From: Chitinophagaceae bacterium
Lineage (GTDB): Bacteria; Bacteroidota; Bacteroidia; Chitinophagales; Chitinophagaceae
Length of the DNA: 34,447 nt
Reading direction: 5' to 3'
NCBI GenBank assembly: GCA_947476485.1
Contig: CANJQU010000038.1
Location: 1 to 34,447, forward strand
Shown: positions 5,566-13,992 of the stretch, in pieces
Layout: the number at the start of each line of letters is the position of its first letter
How positions within the stretch are numbered: the stretch's first letter is position 1
Notes under the pieces: generated by a model
What the model was told of the DNA's origin: nothing
Databases searched by the model: none
What the model saw: the letters and a program-made list of their open reading frames with translations, nothing else
Program-made: the position numbers and the translations under genes

Positions 5566-7650
5566 ATGTCAATAAACAATAAAAATTTATTACACCAACT
5601 CAAAGAACATTTTGGAAATTCAATTCCAATAGAGTTGCTGCCTTTTCTCGGGTCGGTAAATGAAGTCTACAACAATACCGAGCGCCACCCGGTTTTGGTA
5701 AATGACGGCCTTGTAAAAGTAAAGAACAAAGCAAAAAGCAAGGAAGATTGCGGGCGCCTCAAGGAACACCACGCACTGATACAACAAACTGCGAAAACGG
5801 GCTCATGGGAATTTAATTTTCCAGAACACACCACCTCGGAGCATAAAAGAAGCGGAGATTCCCATGTCTATTATTTTTCTGATGAAGTATACAGGATCCT
5901 CGGCCTTGAGCCCGGTTCATTCGAACTAAGTAAAGATTTTTTCTTTCCACAGCTCGATCCATACGATCTGAGCATAATATTGGAAAGTGCATCGGGAGAA
6001 GGAGCAGATAACAAAAGATACGAAGAGGAACATACCCTTCATCTTAAGGATGGTTCCCGGCGTATAGTGCTGAAAAAATCGGATATCTATTTCGATAAGG
6101 ACAGCTTGTCCCCTTCACGGATCATAGGCACACTAAAGGATGTTACGGAAATGAAGGTGCTGGAGAACGATCTTCAAAAGCTTAAGAAGGAAAAGGAGAA
6201 CCTCCTTCAGAACCTGTTCAATGCTTATCTGTCTTACGACGTAGTTAACAATAAGGTGCTGTTCTCCAACCTCGCATTTCAGAAAATATTCGTAGATACT
6301 CCGTTGGAAGGTAAAACCAGTGAAGCATCGTTTCTCTCTCTTATCTCTGAAGAAGATAAAACAGGTGAGTACGCCTTGTTACGCAAGCTGATCAAGGGTA
6401 TTACGGTTACACACAACTTCAGGATACAGCTCAATGATGGTGGTTTCCGGTGGCTTGAGTCCCGAATGGTGCCTGCATTGGGGCGCGACGGCAGGCTGGT
6501 ACGTATAGAGCTGATCGCTAATGATGTTACCGCTTATCGCAAAGCGGACAGCAGCGTGAATGAAGTAAAAACAGTGCTGCAAAAGCAGTTGTTCAGTGTA
6601 GGTGAAGTAGTGCTGTTGTTAAATCAGGAGTTGGTAGTTACCTATGCTTCTGACAACGTAAATCGCCTGCTTGGGTTTATGTCAGAAGAAATGACCGGCA
6701 AAAAATTGAGCGATATTGTTTACCCCGATGACCATGAAAAAGTAGCTGCGTTTTACAAGAGTGTTTTGAAAGGTGATAACAGTGCAGACCGGCTTGCTTT
6801 CAGGCTTAGTAATAAAGCTGGTGTTGAGGTATGGTGCGACTGCCTGGTGAATGATATGACTGATAACGGTCTGGTAGGCGGTATCATCACACGTATAAAG
6901 GATGCAACGCTTTTCAAAGAACAGGAGACGGAACTTGTTTCGGCTGTTGACGACCTGAAAAAGATAAATGCAAGTCTCGAAGACTTTGTATCGGTGGTGT
7001 CACATGATCTTCGGGCGCCGCTGTTGTCCATGCGGGGCATAATGGATCTTATAGAGATGAAGGAAGAGAGCAGTGAGCTGACCAGTGAGCTGGAATATCT
7101 GCGGGGCAGTGTAGACAAGCTGGATAGCTTCATTATAGATTTGCTCGATTACTCAAGGTGCACAAAAAGCGAATTGAAGCCGCAAAGCGTATGCCTCGAA
7201 GAGATACTTGACGATACTACTAATTATCTCAAGTTTATGAACGCGCAGCAAACACCTGTAGAGTTCAAAAAAAATGTAAAGAACGGAGTGTTGTTTTATT
7301 CCGACCCTAAGATGCTCAACATTATCCTTAACAATTTAATTTCCAACGCTATCAGGTATAGCAGCCCGGCAACCAGCAATCCGTATGTGGAAGTGTGCAT
7401 TAACGCCACCACTGAGAACGCGCGGATAGAGGTTATTGACAATGGAATAGGTATTGCAGAAGAAGATCAGGAAAAAGTGTTTGATATGTTTTACAGGGTA
7501 TCAGGCGACAGCAATGGCACAGGTATTGGCCTGCATTTGGTGAAACTGGCGGTAGAAAAACTATCGGGTGAAATGACGATCGAGTCAGAATTTAATGTAG
7601 GCACTAAATTTTCTATACTCATTCCAAACATGCTCAATAATCACAACTAA
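5566..7650 (+). CDS. cytosolic three-PAS sensor histidine kinase
   Basis: A 694-residue HisKA/HATPase_c kinase with no transmembrane helix. Three PAS-type regions follow one another: about 72-200 (TGSWEFNF ... FSDEVYRILGLEPG), 215-330 (AYLSYDVVNNKVLFSN ... RWLESRMVPALGRDG) and 345-455 (VTYASDNVNRLLGF ... VYPDDHEKV). The H-box is FVSVVSHDLRAP with phospho-accepting His480; the ATPase domain has the N-box NIILNNLISNAIRYS, G1 box DNGIGI, F-box MFYRV and G2 box GTGIGLHLV, so it should be active. The ATG behind AAGGAGG was chosen. It ends four bases before the first receiver gene, which implies one operon and phosphotransfer to the receiver proteins. The signal sensed by the PAS domains is unknown. 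Confidence 0.92.
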   Translation: MSINNKNLLHQLKEHFGNSIPIELLPFLGSVNEVYNNTERHPVLVNDGLVKVKNKAKSKEDCGRLKEHHALIQQTAKTGSWEFNFPEHTTSEHKRSGDSHVYYFSDEVYRILGLEPGSFELSKDFFFPQLDPYDLSIILESASGEGADNKRYEEEHTLHLKDGSRRIVLKKSDIYFDKDSLSPSRIIGTLKDVTEMKVLENDLQKLKKEKENLLQNLFNAYLSYDVVNNKVLFSNLAFQKIFVDTPLEGKTSEASFLSLISEEDKTGEYALLRKLIKGITVTHNFRIQLNDGGFRWLESRMVPALGRDGRLVRIELIANDVTAYRKADSSVNEVKTVLQKQLFSVGEVVLLLNQELVVTYASDNVNRLLGFMSEEMTGKKLSDIVYPDDHEKVAAFYKSVLKGDNSADRLAFRLSNKAGVEVWCDCLVNDMTDNGLVGGIITRIKDATLFKEQETELVSAVDDLKKINASLEDFVSVVSHDLRAPLLSMRGIMDLIEMKEESSELTSELEYLRGSVDKLDSFIIDLLDYSRCTKSELKPQSVCLEEILDDTTNYLKFMNAQQTPVEFKKNVKNGVLFYSDPKMLNIILNNLISNAIRYSSPATSNPYVEVCINATTENARIEVIDNGIGIAEEDQEKVFDMFYRVSGDSNGTGIGLHLVKLAVEKLSGEMTIESEFNVGTKFSILIPNMLNNHN

Positions 7651-7654
7651 CCAG

Positions 7655-8074
7655 ATGAACACAGCAGCTAGTAAATTTTCATTTAAGAAAGTGATGGCGA
7701 TCGAGGATACTAAGATCGATCAGTACATTATTCAGAGCACAATGAAGAAATGTAACTTTAGCGAAGAACTGATCCTGTACGGCTCGGCGGGTGATGCGCT
7801 GTCTCATTTCGATGTTGTAGACGAAACAATGGCTGACCTGCCTGACCTCATATTCCTTGACATCCATATGCCGAAGATGAATGGTTTTGAATTCCTGGCG
7901 GCGCTCAATGAAAAACATGACTGTCTGAAAAACAAGGTAAATATCGTTTTACTGACTTCCTCACTGGATCCGATAGACAAAAAGCTGTCGAGCGAGTTCC
8001 CAAATATCAAGCTATTCTTAAATAAACCGTTGAATACCGAGAAACTGGAAAAAATAAGCGCACTTATGTGTTAA
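7655..8074 (+). CDS. single-domain response regulator (receiver 1)
   Basis: A 139-residue CheY/Rcp1-type receiver with no output domain. Key residues are in place: acidic pair Glu17-Asp18 (MAIEDTK), phospho-acceptor Asp69 (LIFLDIHMP), Thr101-Ser102 (LLTSS) and Lys124 (LNKPL). It starts four bases after the kinase stop, so it is almost certainly translated from the same mRNA and phosphorylated by that kinase. With no DNA-binding domain it probably acts by protein contact or as a phosphate sink. It shares 87 of 139 aligned residues with the next gene and, like it, ends in cysteine (SALMC). Confidence 0.9.
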   Translation: MNTAASKFSFKKVMAIEDTKIDQYIIQSTMKKCNFSEELILYGSAGDALSHFDVVDETMADLPDLIFLDIHMPKMNGFEFLAALNEKHDCLKNKVNIVLLTSSLDPIDKKLSSEFPNIKLFLNKPLNTEKLEKISALMC

Positions 8075-8103
8075 ATGTTTTCGTAACTTAGTGTAACACA
8101 TTA

Positions 8104-8131
8104 TTGCTTCTCTCTTAGGGGCAAGAAGCAA
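8104..8131. other. intercistronic hairpin between the two receiver genes
   Basis: TTGCTTCT (8104-8111) pairs with AGAAGCAA (8124-8131) around a 12-base loop that contains TTAGGGG. It lies 12 bases before the ATG of the second receiver. There is no T-run, so it may be an mRNA-processing or attenuating structure rather than a terminator. Confidence 0.45.
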
Positions 8132-8142
8132 AATCAAGGCCT

Positions 8143-8562
8143 ATGGCACAAACAACAGGCAAGTTCTCCTTTAAAAAGGTAGTGTCGATCGAAGACTCAA
8201 AGCTCGATCAGTTCATTATTGAACATACGCTACAGCGGTGCAAGTTCAGCGAAGAGTTGCTTATGTTCAGTTCCGCTGGAGACGCACTCTCTCATTTTGC
8301 ACAGGTCGAAGAAAAAATGGCCGAGCTGCCAGACCTGATATTCCTTGACATACAGATGCCATTAATGAATGGTTTTGAGTTTCTGACGATGTTCAACGAA
8401 AAATATGCTGATTTCAAAGACAATGTTTCGGTTGTCCTGTTAACCTCCTCTCTGGACCCGGTAGATATGAGACGCTGCCACGAGTTCCCAAATATAAAAC
8501 TCTACCTAAACAAACCGCTTCGGGAAGAAATGCTGAATGAAGTAAGCGCGATGATGTGCTGA
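8143..8562 (+). CDS. single-domain response regulator (receiver 2)
   Basis: A 139-residue stand-alone receiver that aligns without gaps to the preceding one at about 63% identity, pointing to a tandem duplication. It keeps Glu17-Asp18 (SIEDSK), Asp69 (LIFLDIQMP), Thr101-Ser102 and Lys124 (LNKPL), so it should be phosphorylatable. Differences cluster at 81-94 and 109-113, beside the alpha4-beta5 surface where receivers usually contact partners, suggesting different partners. It also ends in cysteine (SAMMC). A hairpin in the 68-base gap may tune its expression relative to the first copy. The start ATG matches that of the paralogue. Confidence 0.9.
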   Translation: MAQTTGKFSFKKVVSIEDSKLDQFIIEHTLQRCKFSEELLMFSSAGDALSHFAQVEEKMAELPDLIFLDIQMPLMNGFEFLTMFNEKYADFKDNVSVVLLTSSLDPVDMRRCHEFPNIKLYLNKPLREEMLNEVSAMMC

Positions 8563-8842
8563 TCATTTTTTTATGCCCCGAAATGCCGCAATTCACTTTC
8601 TGGCGATGTAACGTTTTTCCAGGATTAAATACGACAGGTTTTAAAAGTCAATGTACACCAGTATCTGCTGGGTGCAGCACCTCATTTCCAATTTGCATTT
8701 TTGCTGATCCATGGATAACTGCGGATGAATTCGGTTATGGAGACCAATTCCGCATGGCCTGTTGCTAATTGCATGATCCTTTCTTCAATAATATTTCTCC
8801 TCCTTACTAACATTTTCACCTGAAATGACGCCTATATTTATA
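8563..8842. other. intergenic region upstream of the sigma factor gene
   Basis: About 280 bases without a supportable gene. A 70-codon frame here lacks family likeness and overlaps the receiver gene. No clear terminator follows the receiver. TATATTTA at 8833-8840 resembles a -7 box but has no matching -33 element. Confidence 0.3.
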
Positions 8843-8873
8843 GCAGGCAAATAATAGCGTATTATAAACCTGC
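8843..8873 (+). promoter_or_regulatory. imperfect 14-bp palindrome upstream of the ECF sigma gene
   Basis: Arms 8843-8856 and 8860-8873 pair at 11 of 14 positions: an outer GCAGG/CCTGC and an inner AT-rich run, around a 3-base centre. It ends 13 bases before the TTG start of the sigma gene, so it may be an operator for autoregulation or a leader stem that hides the ribosome site. Confidence 0.4.
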
Positions 8874-8886
8874 AAATATTACCGGG

Positions 8887-9486
8887 TTGGTCAAAGATTT
8901 AGTTAATATAAATAGTGAATTTCTGATATCAGATAACAATAGTTTGTCGGGGCAAGATGAGCTTAAAGCACTGATAGGAGATTGTATTGCGCATTCCCGG
9001 AGCGCACAAAAGAAGCTGTATGACCTGTATGCGCCTGATGCTTACGGAACAATACGGCGCATGATATATAACGATGAGGCGAAGGCCAAAGAGGTGTTGA
9101 ACGAAGCTTTCTTTAAAATATTCAGGGATCTTGGCAAGTATGCATTCCAGGGCGCTTTTGAAGGCTGGATACGGAAGATAGTAGTACATACAGTTGCCGA
9201 CCACCTGAGGAAAAAAGTAAAAGCGGAGCCACACCGCGAGGTGCAGCCTGAAGATGCGTATATAGACAGCGAACCGCTTGAAAATATGTCGCATAAAGAG
9301 CTGTTAAAGATAATAGCCACATTGCCGGACGCACAGCGTGAGGTTTTCAACCTGTTTGTATTTGAAAACTACTCGCATAAGGAGATAGCAGAAATGCTGA
9401 ACATAAATCAAAATAACTGCCGATGGCACCTTAACGATGCCCGCAGAAGATTAAAAGAAAAAATTAATGCACTTATCAATAAATAG
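8887..9486 (+). CDS. ECF-type RNA polymerase sigma factor
   Basis: A 199-residue sigma-70 family ECF factor. Region 2 spans about residues 45-105 (LYAPDAYGTIRRMIYND, then EVLNEAFFKIFRDLGKY and GWIRKIVVHTVADHLRKK). Region 4 spans about 135-195 with the helix-turn-helix YSHKEIAEMLNINQNNCRWH, followed by LNDARRRLKEKI. The frame contains no ATG before region 2; the best start is the TTG at 8887, since an in-frame stop lies at 8821 and no ATG or GTG comes between. The stop is three bases before the next gene, an anti-sigma fusion, so the two are translationally coupled. It would direct polymerase to a specific promoter set, possibly including this operon. Confidence 0.9.
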   Translation: MVKDLVNINSEFLISDNNSLSGQDELKALIGDCIAHSRSAQKKLYDLYAPDAYGTIRRMIYNDEAKAKEVLNEAFFKIFRDLGKYAFQGAFEGWIRKIVVHTVADHLRKKVKAEPHREVQPEDAYIDSEPLENMSHKELLKIIATLPDAQREVFNLFVFENYSHKEIAEMLNINQNNCRWHLNDARRRLKEKINALINK

Positions 9487-9489
9487 CCT

Positions 9490-11043
9490 GTGAAAAACTA
9501 TTTGAAGCATATCGATGATTTTTTCAGGGAAAAATTGGGCAGGTACCGTGAGACGCCCCCTCCTGATGTTTGGGAGGCCCTGGATAAACAATTGGATGGA
9601 CTAATACCTTCTGCTACCGCGCCGCGGCATTCGCTCAGATGGCTGGGCCATGTGGCGATGGTAGCCATAGTGGCTGCGATCAGTGTTCCACTAGTGAAGA
9701 AAATAGCCGGCGCCAGGCATGAGGTTGTGAAAACTGAGGCAATAGCCATATCGCCGGAAGTTAAAGCCGAAACGAGTATGGAAGGAACCTTGCCAAACAC
9801 GATTGACCCCAGCAGTGCCAACAATGCAGAGAAAAAGGTCGTTTCGGGACCTGCGCAAAATGAGCGGCAGACAACAGCAGAAAGGGGCAGTGTTGCAAAC
9901 ACTGGCGTGACCTCCAATGGCCCAGGCACAGGCAGCAAACATAAGGAAGAACACGGGACCACCAGATCAGTTACACAAAGTGCGACCGCAAAAGCCACGA
10001 AGAGCCACTACAGGAAAGTGAAAAATCGCAGACACGGTGACGCGGTGAGCGATAAGAGTACCGTAGCCGGCAATGAAGGGAAAGCTAAAAGTAGTGAAAC
10101 CAGCGCAGCAACGAATAACTACAATAGCAGTGCAGGCAATGATGCGGTGGTAACAAATGAAGCGGAAAAGCATGCAGCGCAGCCATCCGAAAAGGCTCAG
10201 CCCGTCGCAAAAACAGGAAAGAAAGAAAGCATTAGAAAGGTTGCGAAGAAAGAACAGGCACCAGTTGTGTCTCCGTTCGGCAGGCTGGAAGCGGGCCTGA
10301 AGATAGGTTATGAGCGCGGGTTTAATAATGATGCTGCACAGAAATATGTAGTAGCGCCCTACCTGCAGTATAACCTTTCACCAAAGATTGCTTTAATGAC
10401 GCAGCCCGCTGTAAAGTATGCACAGTTGCGCACAAGAAATATTGGTCAGCGTGAAACTTATTATAAGTTAAATCATGATGGAAGGACTGTGCAGGATGGA
10501 GAACCGCAGCAGACGGGAACTATAGGCGGCACGGGTGTCTATACAACAAAATATACCTATAGCGAGACCCATGACCTGATAACAAAATCTTACACGGCTG
10601 GTGGTAATTATTTAGAGCTGGAACTGCCGTTGTTGCTGAAGTTTAAGATCGGTAAGAAGGCTTCAGTATACGGTGGTGCGAACGTTGTTTACCATAAGTT
10701 TGGAGTTACGGAACATACCGCGATACAACATGGAGTTGTACGTTCTGCGGACTTTACTACAGTAACTGTGGGGTTGCCAACTTCAATACCAACCGGTGGT
10801 GGGCTGGATTATGACGGTAATTCATTCAGCAACTATAAAGGGCCGGAATACGGATCGCCACGCGACAAGGTGAACATAGGCTACATGCTGGGGCTAAGTT
10901 ATGAATGCTGCAACAGGTGGCTATTGGATGCGTTGGTAGAACAAACGCCTTCAAACCGGAATATGGCGGATGGTTACAACTTAAACGCGCCGGTGTCTGC
11001 ACCTTATATCCGGCTGTCAGCGGGATATAAATTTGTAAAATAG
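9490..11043 (+). CDS. anti-sigma/outer-membrane beta-barrel fusion (dual membrane-spanning)
   Basis: A 517-residue protein with a GTG start three bases after the sigma gene. Residues 1-50 form a small acidic/basic cytosolic segment (DDFFREKLGRY, PPPDVWEAL) of the kind that binds ECF sigma factors in Bacteroidota. Residues 51-69 are one transmembrane helix (WLGHVAMVAIVAAISVPLV). Residues 75-260 are a Ser/Thr/Lys/Ala-rich disordered linker of about 185 residues, long enough to cross the periplasm. Residues 262-517 alternate in the manner of an outer-membrane barrel (LEAGLKIGYERG; VAPYLQYNLSPKI; LELELPLLLKFKIG; IRLSAGYKFVK). The layout matches the dual membrane-spanning anti-sigma (Dma) proteins reported in Bacteroides. 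Barrel state could relay envelope stress to the sigma factor; this is inference. Confidence 0.8.
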   Translation: MKNYLKHIDDFFREKLGRYRETPPPDVWEALDKQLDGLIPSATAPRHSLRWLGHVAMVAIVAAISVPLVKKIAGARHEVVKTEAIAISPEVKAETSMEGTLPNTIDPSSANNAEKKVVSGPAQNERQTTAERGSVANTGVTSNGPGTGSKHKEEHGTTRSVTQSATAKATKSHYRKVKNRRHGDAVSDKSTVAGNEGKAKSSETSAATNNYNSSAGNDAVVTNEAEKHAAQPSEKAQPVAKTGKKESIRKVAKKEQAPVVSPFGRLEAGLKIGYERGFNNDAAQKYVVAPYLQYNLSPKIALMTQPAVKYAQLRTRNIGQRETYYKLNHDGRTVQDGEPQQTGTIGGTGVYTTKYTYSETHDLITKSYTAGGNYLELELPLLLKFKIGKKASVYGGANVVYHKFGVTEHTAIQHGVVRSADFTTVTVGLPTSIPTGGGLDYDGNSFSNYKGPEYGSPRDKVNIGYMLGLSYECCNRWLLDALVEQTPSNRNMADGYNLNAPVSAPYIRLSAGYKFVK

Positions 11044-11077
11044 GCTGCACCGTTTTAACAAACCAATTTGTTTCCGC

Positions 11078-13753
11078 ATGACACTACCAGGCAGTGCCCT
11101 ATTTGCTTTATACAAGTCAAACACAACGGATCGTTGCTTGCGACGATCACACCCTTCTAAACACAGGCAGGGTGGTGCCGCACAGCTTGAAGTACGGAGT
11201 ATAAGTAAGCGCCAATATTCTTTTACAAGGTTGTGTATCCTTTTTTGCCAGCTCATTTTTGTGTCGCAATACGCACATGCACAGGTGATCAAAACGGTTG
11301 CCGGGATAGGTGTTGTGGGCTATTACGGAGATAACGGGCCTGCAACAGCCGCTGCGCTGGACTCACCGGGATGCGTGGTGACAGATGGCTGGGGCAATAT
11401 CTATATCAGCGATCAACTGAACAATTGTATAAGAAAGGTAAACTCATCGGGTATCATCACTACGATCGCCGGCACGGGTATTCCGGGGTATAATGGCGAT
11501 GGAATAGCTGCTACGGGCGCTCAACTGAACTCGAACTGGGGCATAGCGGTGGATCTTTCGGGGAATGTATATATAGCAGACCAGAACAACCACCGTATAC
11601 GGAAAGTCAGCCCCGCAGGTATCATCACAACTATTGCCGGAACAGGTGTTGCCGGGTTTTACGGTGACAATGGCGCGGCAACAAACGCACAGATAAGCCA
11701 CCCCATAGGTGTGGCCGTAGACGGATACGGCAATGTATACCTGGGAGATGCGGACAACTACCGTGTGCGAAAAATAGACACTTCAGGGATTATCAGCACC
11801 ATTGCAGGTATCGGTAGTGGCGGCTACAGCGGCGACGGCGGTCCTGCCACGGCAGCGCATATTGGCTATATGTGGGGACTGGCAACAGATGCCGCGGGTT
11901 ATGTGTACATCTGTGATGCATGGAACAACCGTATCCGCAGGGCAGACCCTGCACCGGGAGGGCTTATCATAACAGTAGCAGGAAACGGCTATGCCGGTGA
12001 AACGGGCGATGGTGGCGCTGCCACTGCGGCGAAGCTGAACCTGCCTACCGGTGTGTATGTAAGCAGCAGCGGAGAAATGTTGATAGCAGATTGTAAGAAC
12101 AACAAGATACGGAAAGTGAGCGCGGATGGTATTATCAGTACTGTTGCCGGAACGGGCATAGCAGGCTTTGCAGGAGATAACGGGCTTGCGACTGCTGCAC
12201 AGCTTTACCGGCCATTGTCGGTATGCGGTGATGGTAACAACAATATATATATCGCGGACCTGGACAATGTGAGGATCAGGGAGATCGGTATAGTAAGCCT
12301 ACTGTTCTTTGCAGGTGGTCAAAACCAGTCAATAATGGCGTGTCAGAACGAGCATCATTGTTCTATCGATTCGGCAATGGCGGTTATAGATTATACCCCT
12401 GGCAGCGTGGATGAATGGAGTGTAGCCGCTGCGCCGCTGCACGGTACGCTTGAAGTGGATTATGATACCACAACACCCGGCGGCACAGTAGTGCCCAGGG
12501 GACTTTCTTATACACCTGAGGCTGGTTACTCGGGCAATGATGTGTTTAAAGTGCGCGTAACCAATGGAACACTATCAGATACTACTGTAGTGAACGTAAC
12601 CGTAACGCCACTGATAATAACCGCCGGTGCAATCACCGGCCCATCGGTATTGTGCACAGGTTTCGCAGTTGCACTTACGGACAGTCTCGGAGGTGGCACA
12701 TGGGGATGCAGCAACAACAACATACACATCACGGCGACTGACGATATAGCCGTGATAACAGGCGTAACCGAAGGACTCGACACCATATTCTACATCGTAT
12801 CCAATGCATGCAATGCGGATACCGCAAAGAAAACAATAGCCGTACTTCCGGCGCCGGACGCAGGTGATATCACCGGGCCTGTTTCGGTATGTGTGGGTGA
12901 AACGATCATACTGGCAGATCTCGCACCGGGCGGCAACTGGAGCAGTGCAGATACCCTGACCACAGTATCGGCAGGTGTAGTAACCGGGCTGCATCCGGGA
13001 CCGGCGCTGATCATATACAGGGTGTCAAATGCAGCATGTGCTGCTACTGCGACCTATATACTGCACGTCGAAAGCGATCCGTTCGTGCCTGTTATTGAAG
13101 GGCAGGGAAGTATATGTACGGGCGCACAGGTGGCCCTTGACGGCGGATCGGGACGGGGTACCTGGAGCTCAGGCAATGAGACCATAGCAACGGTGAATAC
13201 ACAGACGGGCCTGGTGATGGGCACTGCCGCCGGTACTGCCACCATCAGTTATGTGGTTACCAATTCATGCGGCGCATCGGGCGGAGTGAAGATAATGACT
13301 GTCAATGCATTGCCAGAAATACCCGTGATCACGCGAAGGGGAAATATACTCTTTGCCCCGACTGGGTTTGCGGTTTATGAGTGGAGTGTTGATGGCGTGA
13401 CAATAGCAGGGGAGATCACAGACACATGTAGAGCAATATCGGGCGGGGTTTATGGCGTGGCCGTAGCCACGGCAGTGGGTTGCAGCCGCGGCTCACAACC
13501 ATACATATACCCGGGCTGCGGAGCCGATGACCTGGAAATATATCCGAACCCGGTGCAGCGCATCGCCAGCATACTATGGTGCGACAAAACAACGGTAAGG
13601 GTGGCCACAGCGGATGGGAAAGTGATATTGACCGCGGAGGATACTAACAGCATAGATATGAGTGGTCTGCCGGATGCCGTGTATATGTTCACAGTTTATG
13701 ACAGAAGCGGAAAGAAAGTAAAAACAAAAAGAATAACAAAAGCAGCGAAGTAA
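11078..13753 (+). CDS. T9SS-secreted NHL-propeller protein with Ig-like repeats
   Basis: An 891-residue secreted protein. A signal-type segment (RLCILFCQLIFVSQYAHAQ, about 51-69) follows an unusually long N-terminus, so the true start may lie downstream of this ATG. Residues 71-410 hold six NHL blades, each with a Gly-rich TIAGTGxxGYxGDxGxAT loop and a YIADxxNxRIRK strand, forming one six-blade propeller. About 411-510 is cadherin-like (GLSYTPEAGYSGNDVFKV). Three Ig-like units follow (about 512-750; GGTWGCSN, GGNWSSAD, RGTWSSGN), each with a Cys near both ends. Residues 820-891 are a type-A T9SS sorting domain (LEIYPNPVQ ... SGLPDAVYMFTV). It starts 34 bases after the anti-sigma fusion on the same strand, so co-transcription is likely. 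It is probably a surface adhesin or binding protein. Confidence 0.88.
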   Translation: MTLPGSALFALYKSNTTDRCLRRSHPSKHRQGGAAQLEVRSISKRQYSFTRLCILFCQLIFVSQYAHAQVIKTVAGIGVVGYYGDNGPATAAALDSPGCVVTDGWGNIYISDQLNNCIRKVNSSGIITTIAGTGIPGYNGDGIAATGAQLNSNWGIAVDLSGNVYIADQNNHRIRKVSPAGIITTIAGTGVAGFYGDNGAATNAQISHPIGVAVDGYGNVYLGDADNYRVRKIDTSGIISTIAGIGSGGYSGDGGPATAAHIGYMWGLATDAAGYVYICDAWNNRIRRADPAPGGLIITVAGNGYAGETGDGGAATAAKLNLPTGVYVSSSGEMLIADCKNNKIRKVSADGIISTVAGTGIAGFAGDNGLATAAQLYRPLSVCGDGNNNIYIADLDNVRIREIGIVSLLFFAGGQNQSIMACQNEHHCSIDSAMAVIDYTPGSVDEWSVAAAPLHGTLEVDYDTTTPGGTVVPRGLSYTPEAGYSGNDVFKVRVTNGTLSDTTVVNVTVTPLIITAGAITGPSVLCTGFAVALTDSLGGGTWGCSNNNIHITATDDIAVITGVTEGLDTIFYIVSNACNADTAKKTIAVLPAPDAGDITGPVSVCVGETIILADLAPGGNWSSADTLTTVSAGVVTGLHPGPALIIYRVSNAACAATATYILHVESDPFVPVIEGQGSICTGAQVALDGGSGRGTWSSGNETIATVNTQTGLVMGTAAGTATISYVVTNSCGASGGVKIMTVNALPEIPVITRRGNILFAPTGFAVYEWSVDGVTIAGEITDTCRAISGGVYGVAVATAVGCSRGSQPYIYPGCGADDLEIYPNPVQRIASILWCDKTTVRVATADGKVILTAEDTNSIDMSGLPDAVYMFTVYDRSGKKVKTKRITKAAK
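11284..12290 (+). repeat. six tandem NHL blades
   Basis: Six units of about 55 codons, each recognisable by a TVAG/TIAG-Gly-rich-GD loop and a YI(A/S)D strand, within the NHL cargo gene. They diverge at DNA level, so this is an old protein repeat rather than a recent DNA duplication. Confidence 0.85.
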
Positions 13754-13791
13754 AAAAAACAGGGTTCGTGTGTATGTAGCGTTGATAGTAT

Positions 13792-13835
13792 GTAGCGTTG
13801 GTGTTACCAAGAGACGGAAGACATTCCGTCGCTAC
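13792..13835. repeat. structured palindromic element (three-way-junction fold)
   Basis: An outer stem GTAGC/GCTAC (13792-13796 with 13831-13835) encloses two perfect hairpins: TTGGT-GTT-ACCAA (13798-13810) and GACGGAA-GACA-TTCCGTC (13813-13830). A partial copy of the left end, TATGTAGCGTTG, stands about 20 bases upstream. It follows the NHL gene stop by about 40 bases. There is no T-run, so it is more like a REP-type element than a standard terminator. Confidence 0.6.
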
Positions 13836-13992
13836 TGCACGAAAGGCCATAGACACTAACCAGGAAATGAAAAATGAATAAAAAATAAAGCGCCGGTACT
13901 AACATTCAAGCTCTGCCATACGCCTTATAAGTAATGCTAAAACTAACCGTATGAAATGCCCTATTCAAGTGCCTATACTAAAATGTAATTTT

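Noticed and set aside
8556-8768. A 70-codon frame after the second receiver gene
   Set aside because: It overlaps the receiver gene end, has a Cys/Phe-rich composition unlike neighbours and no recognisable domain.
9498-9998. A 166-codon minus-strand frame opposite the anti-sigma fusion
   Set aside because: The plus-strand gene has clear domains and coupling to the sigma gene; the antisense frame has no likeness to known proteins.
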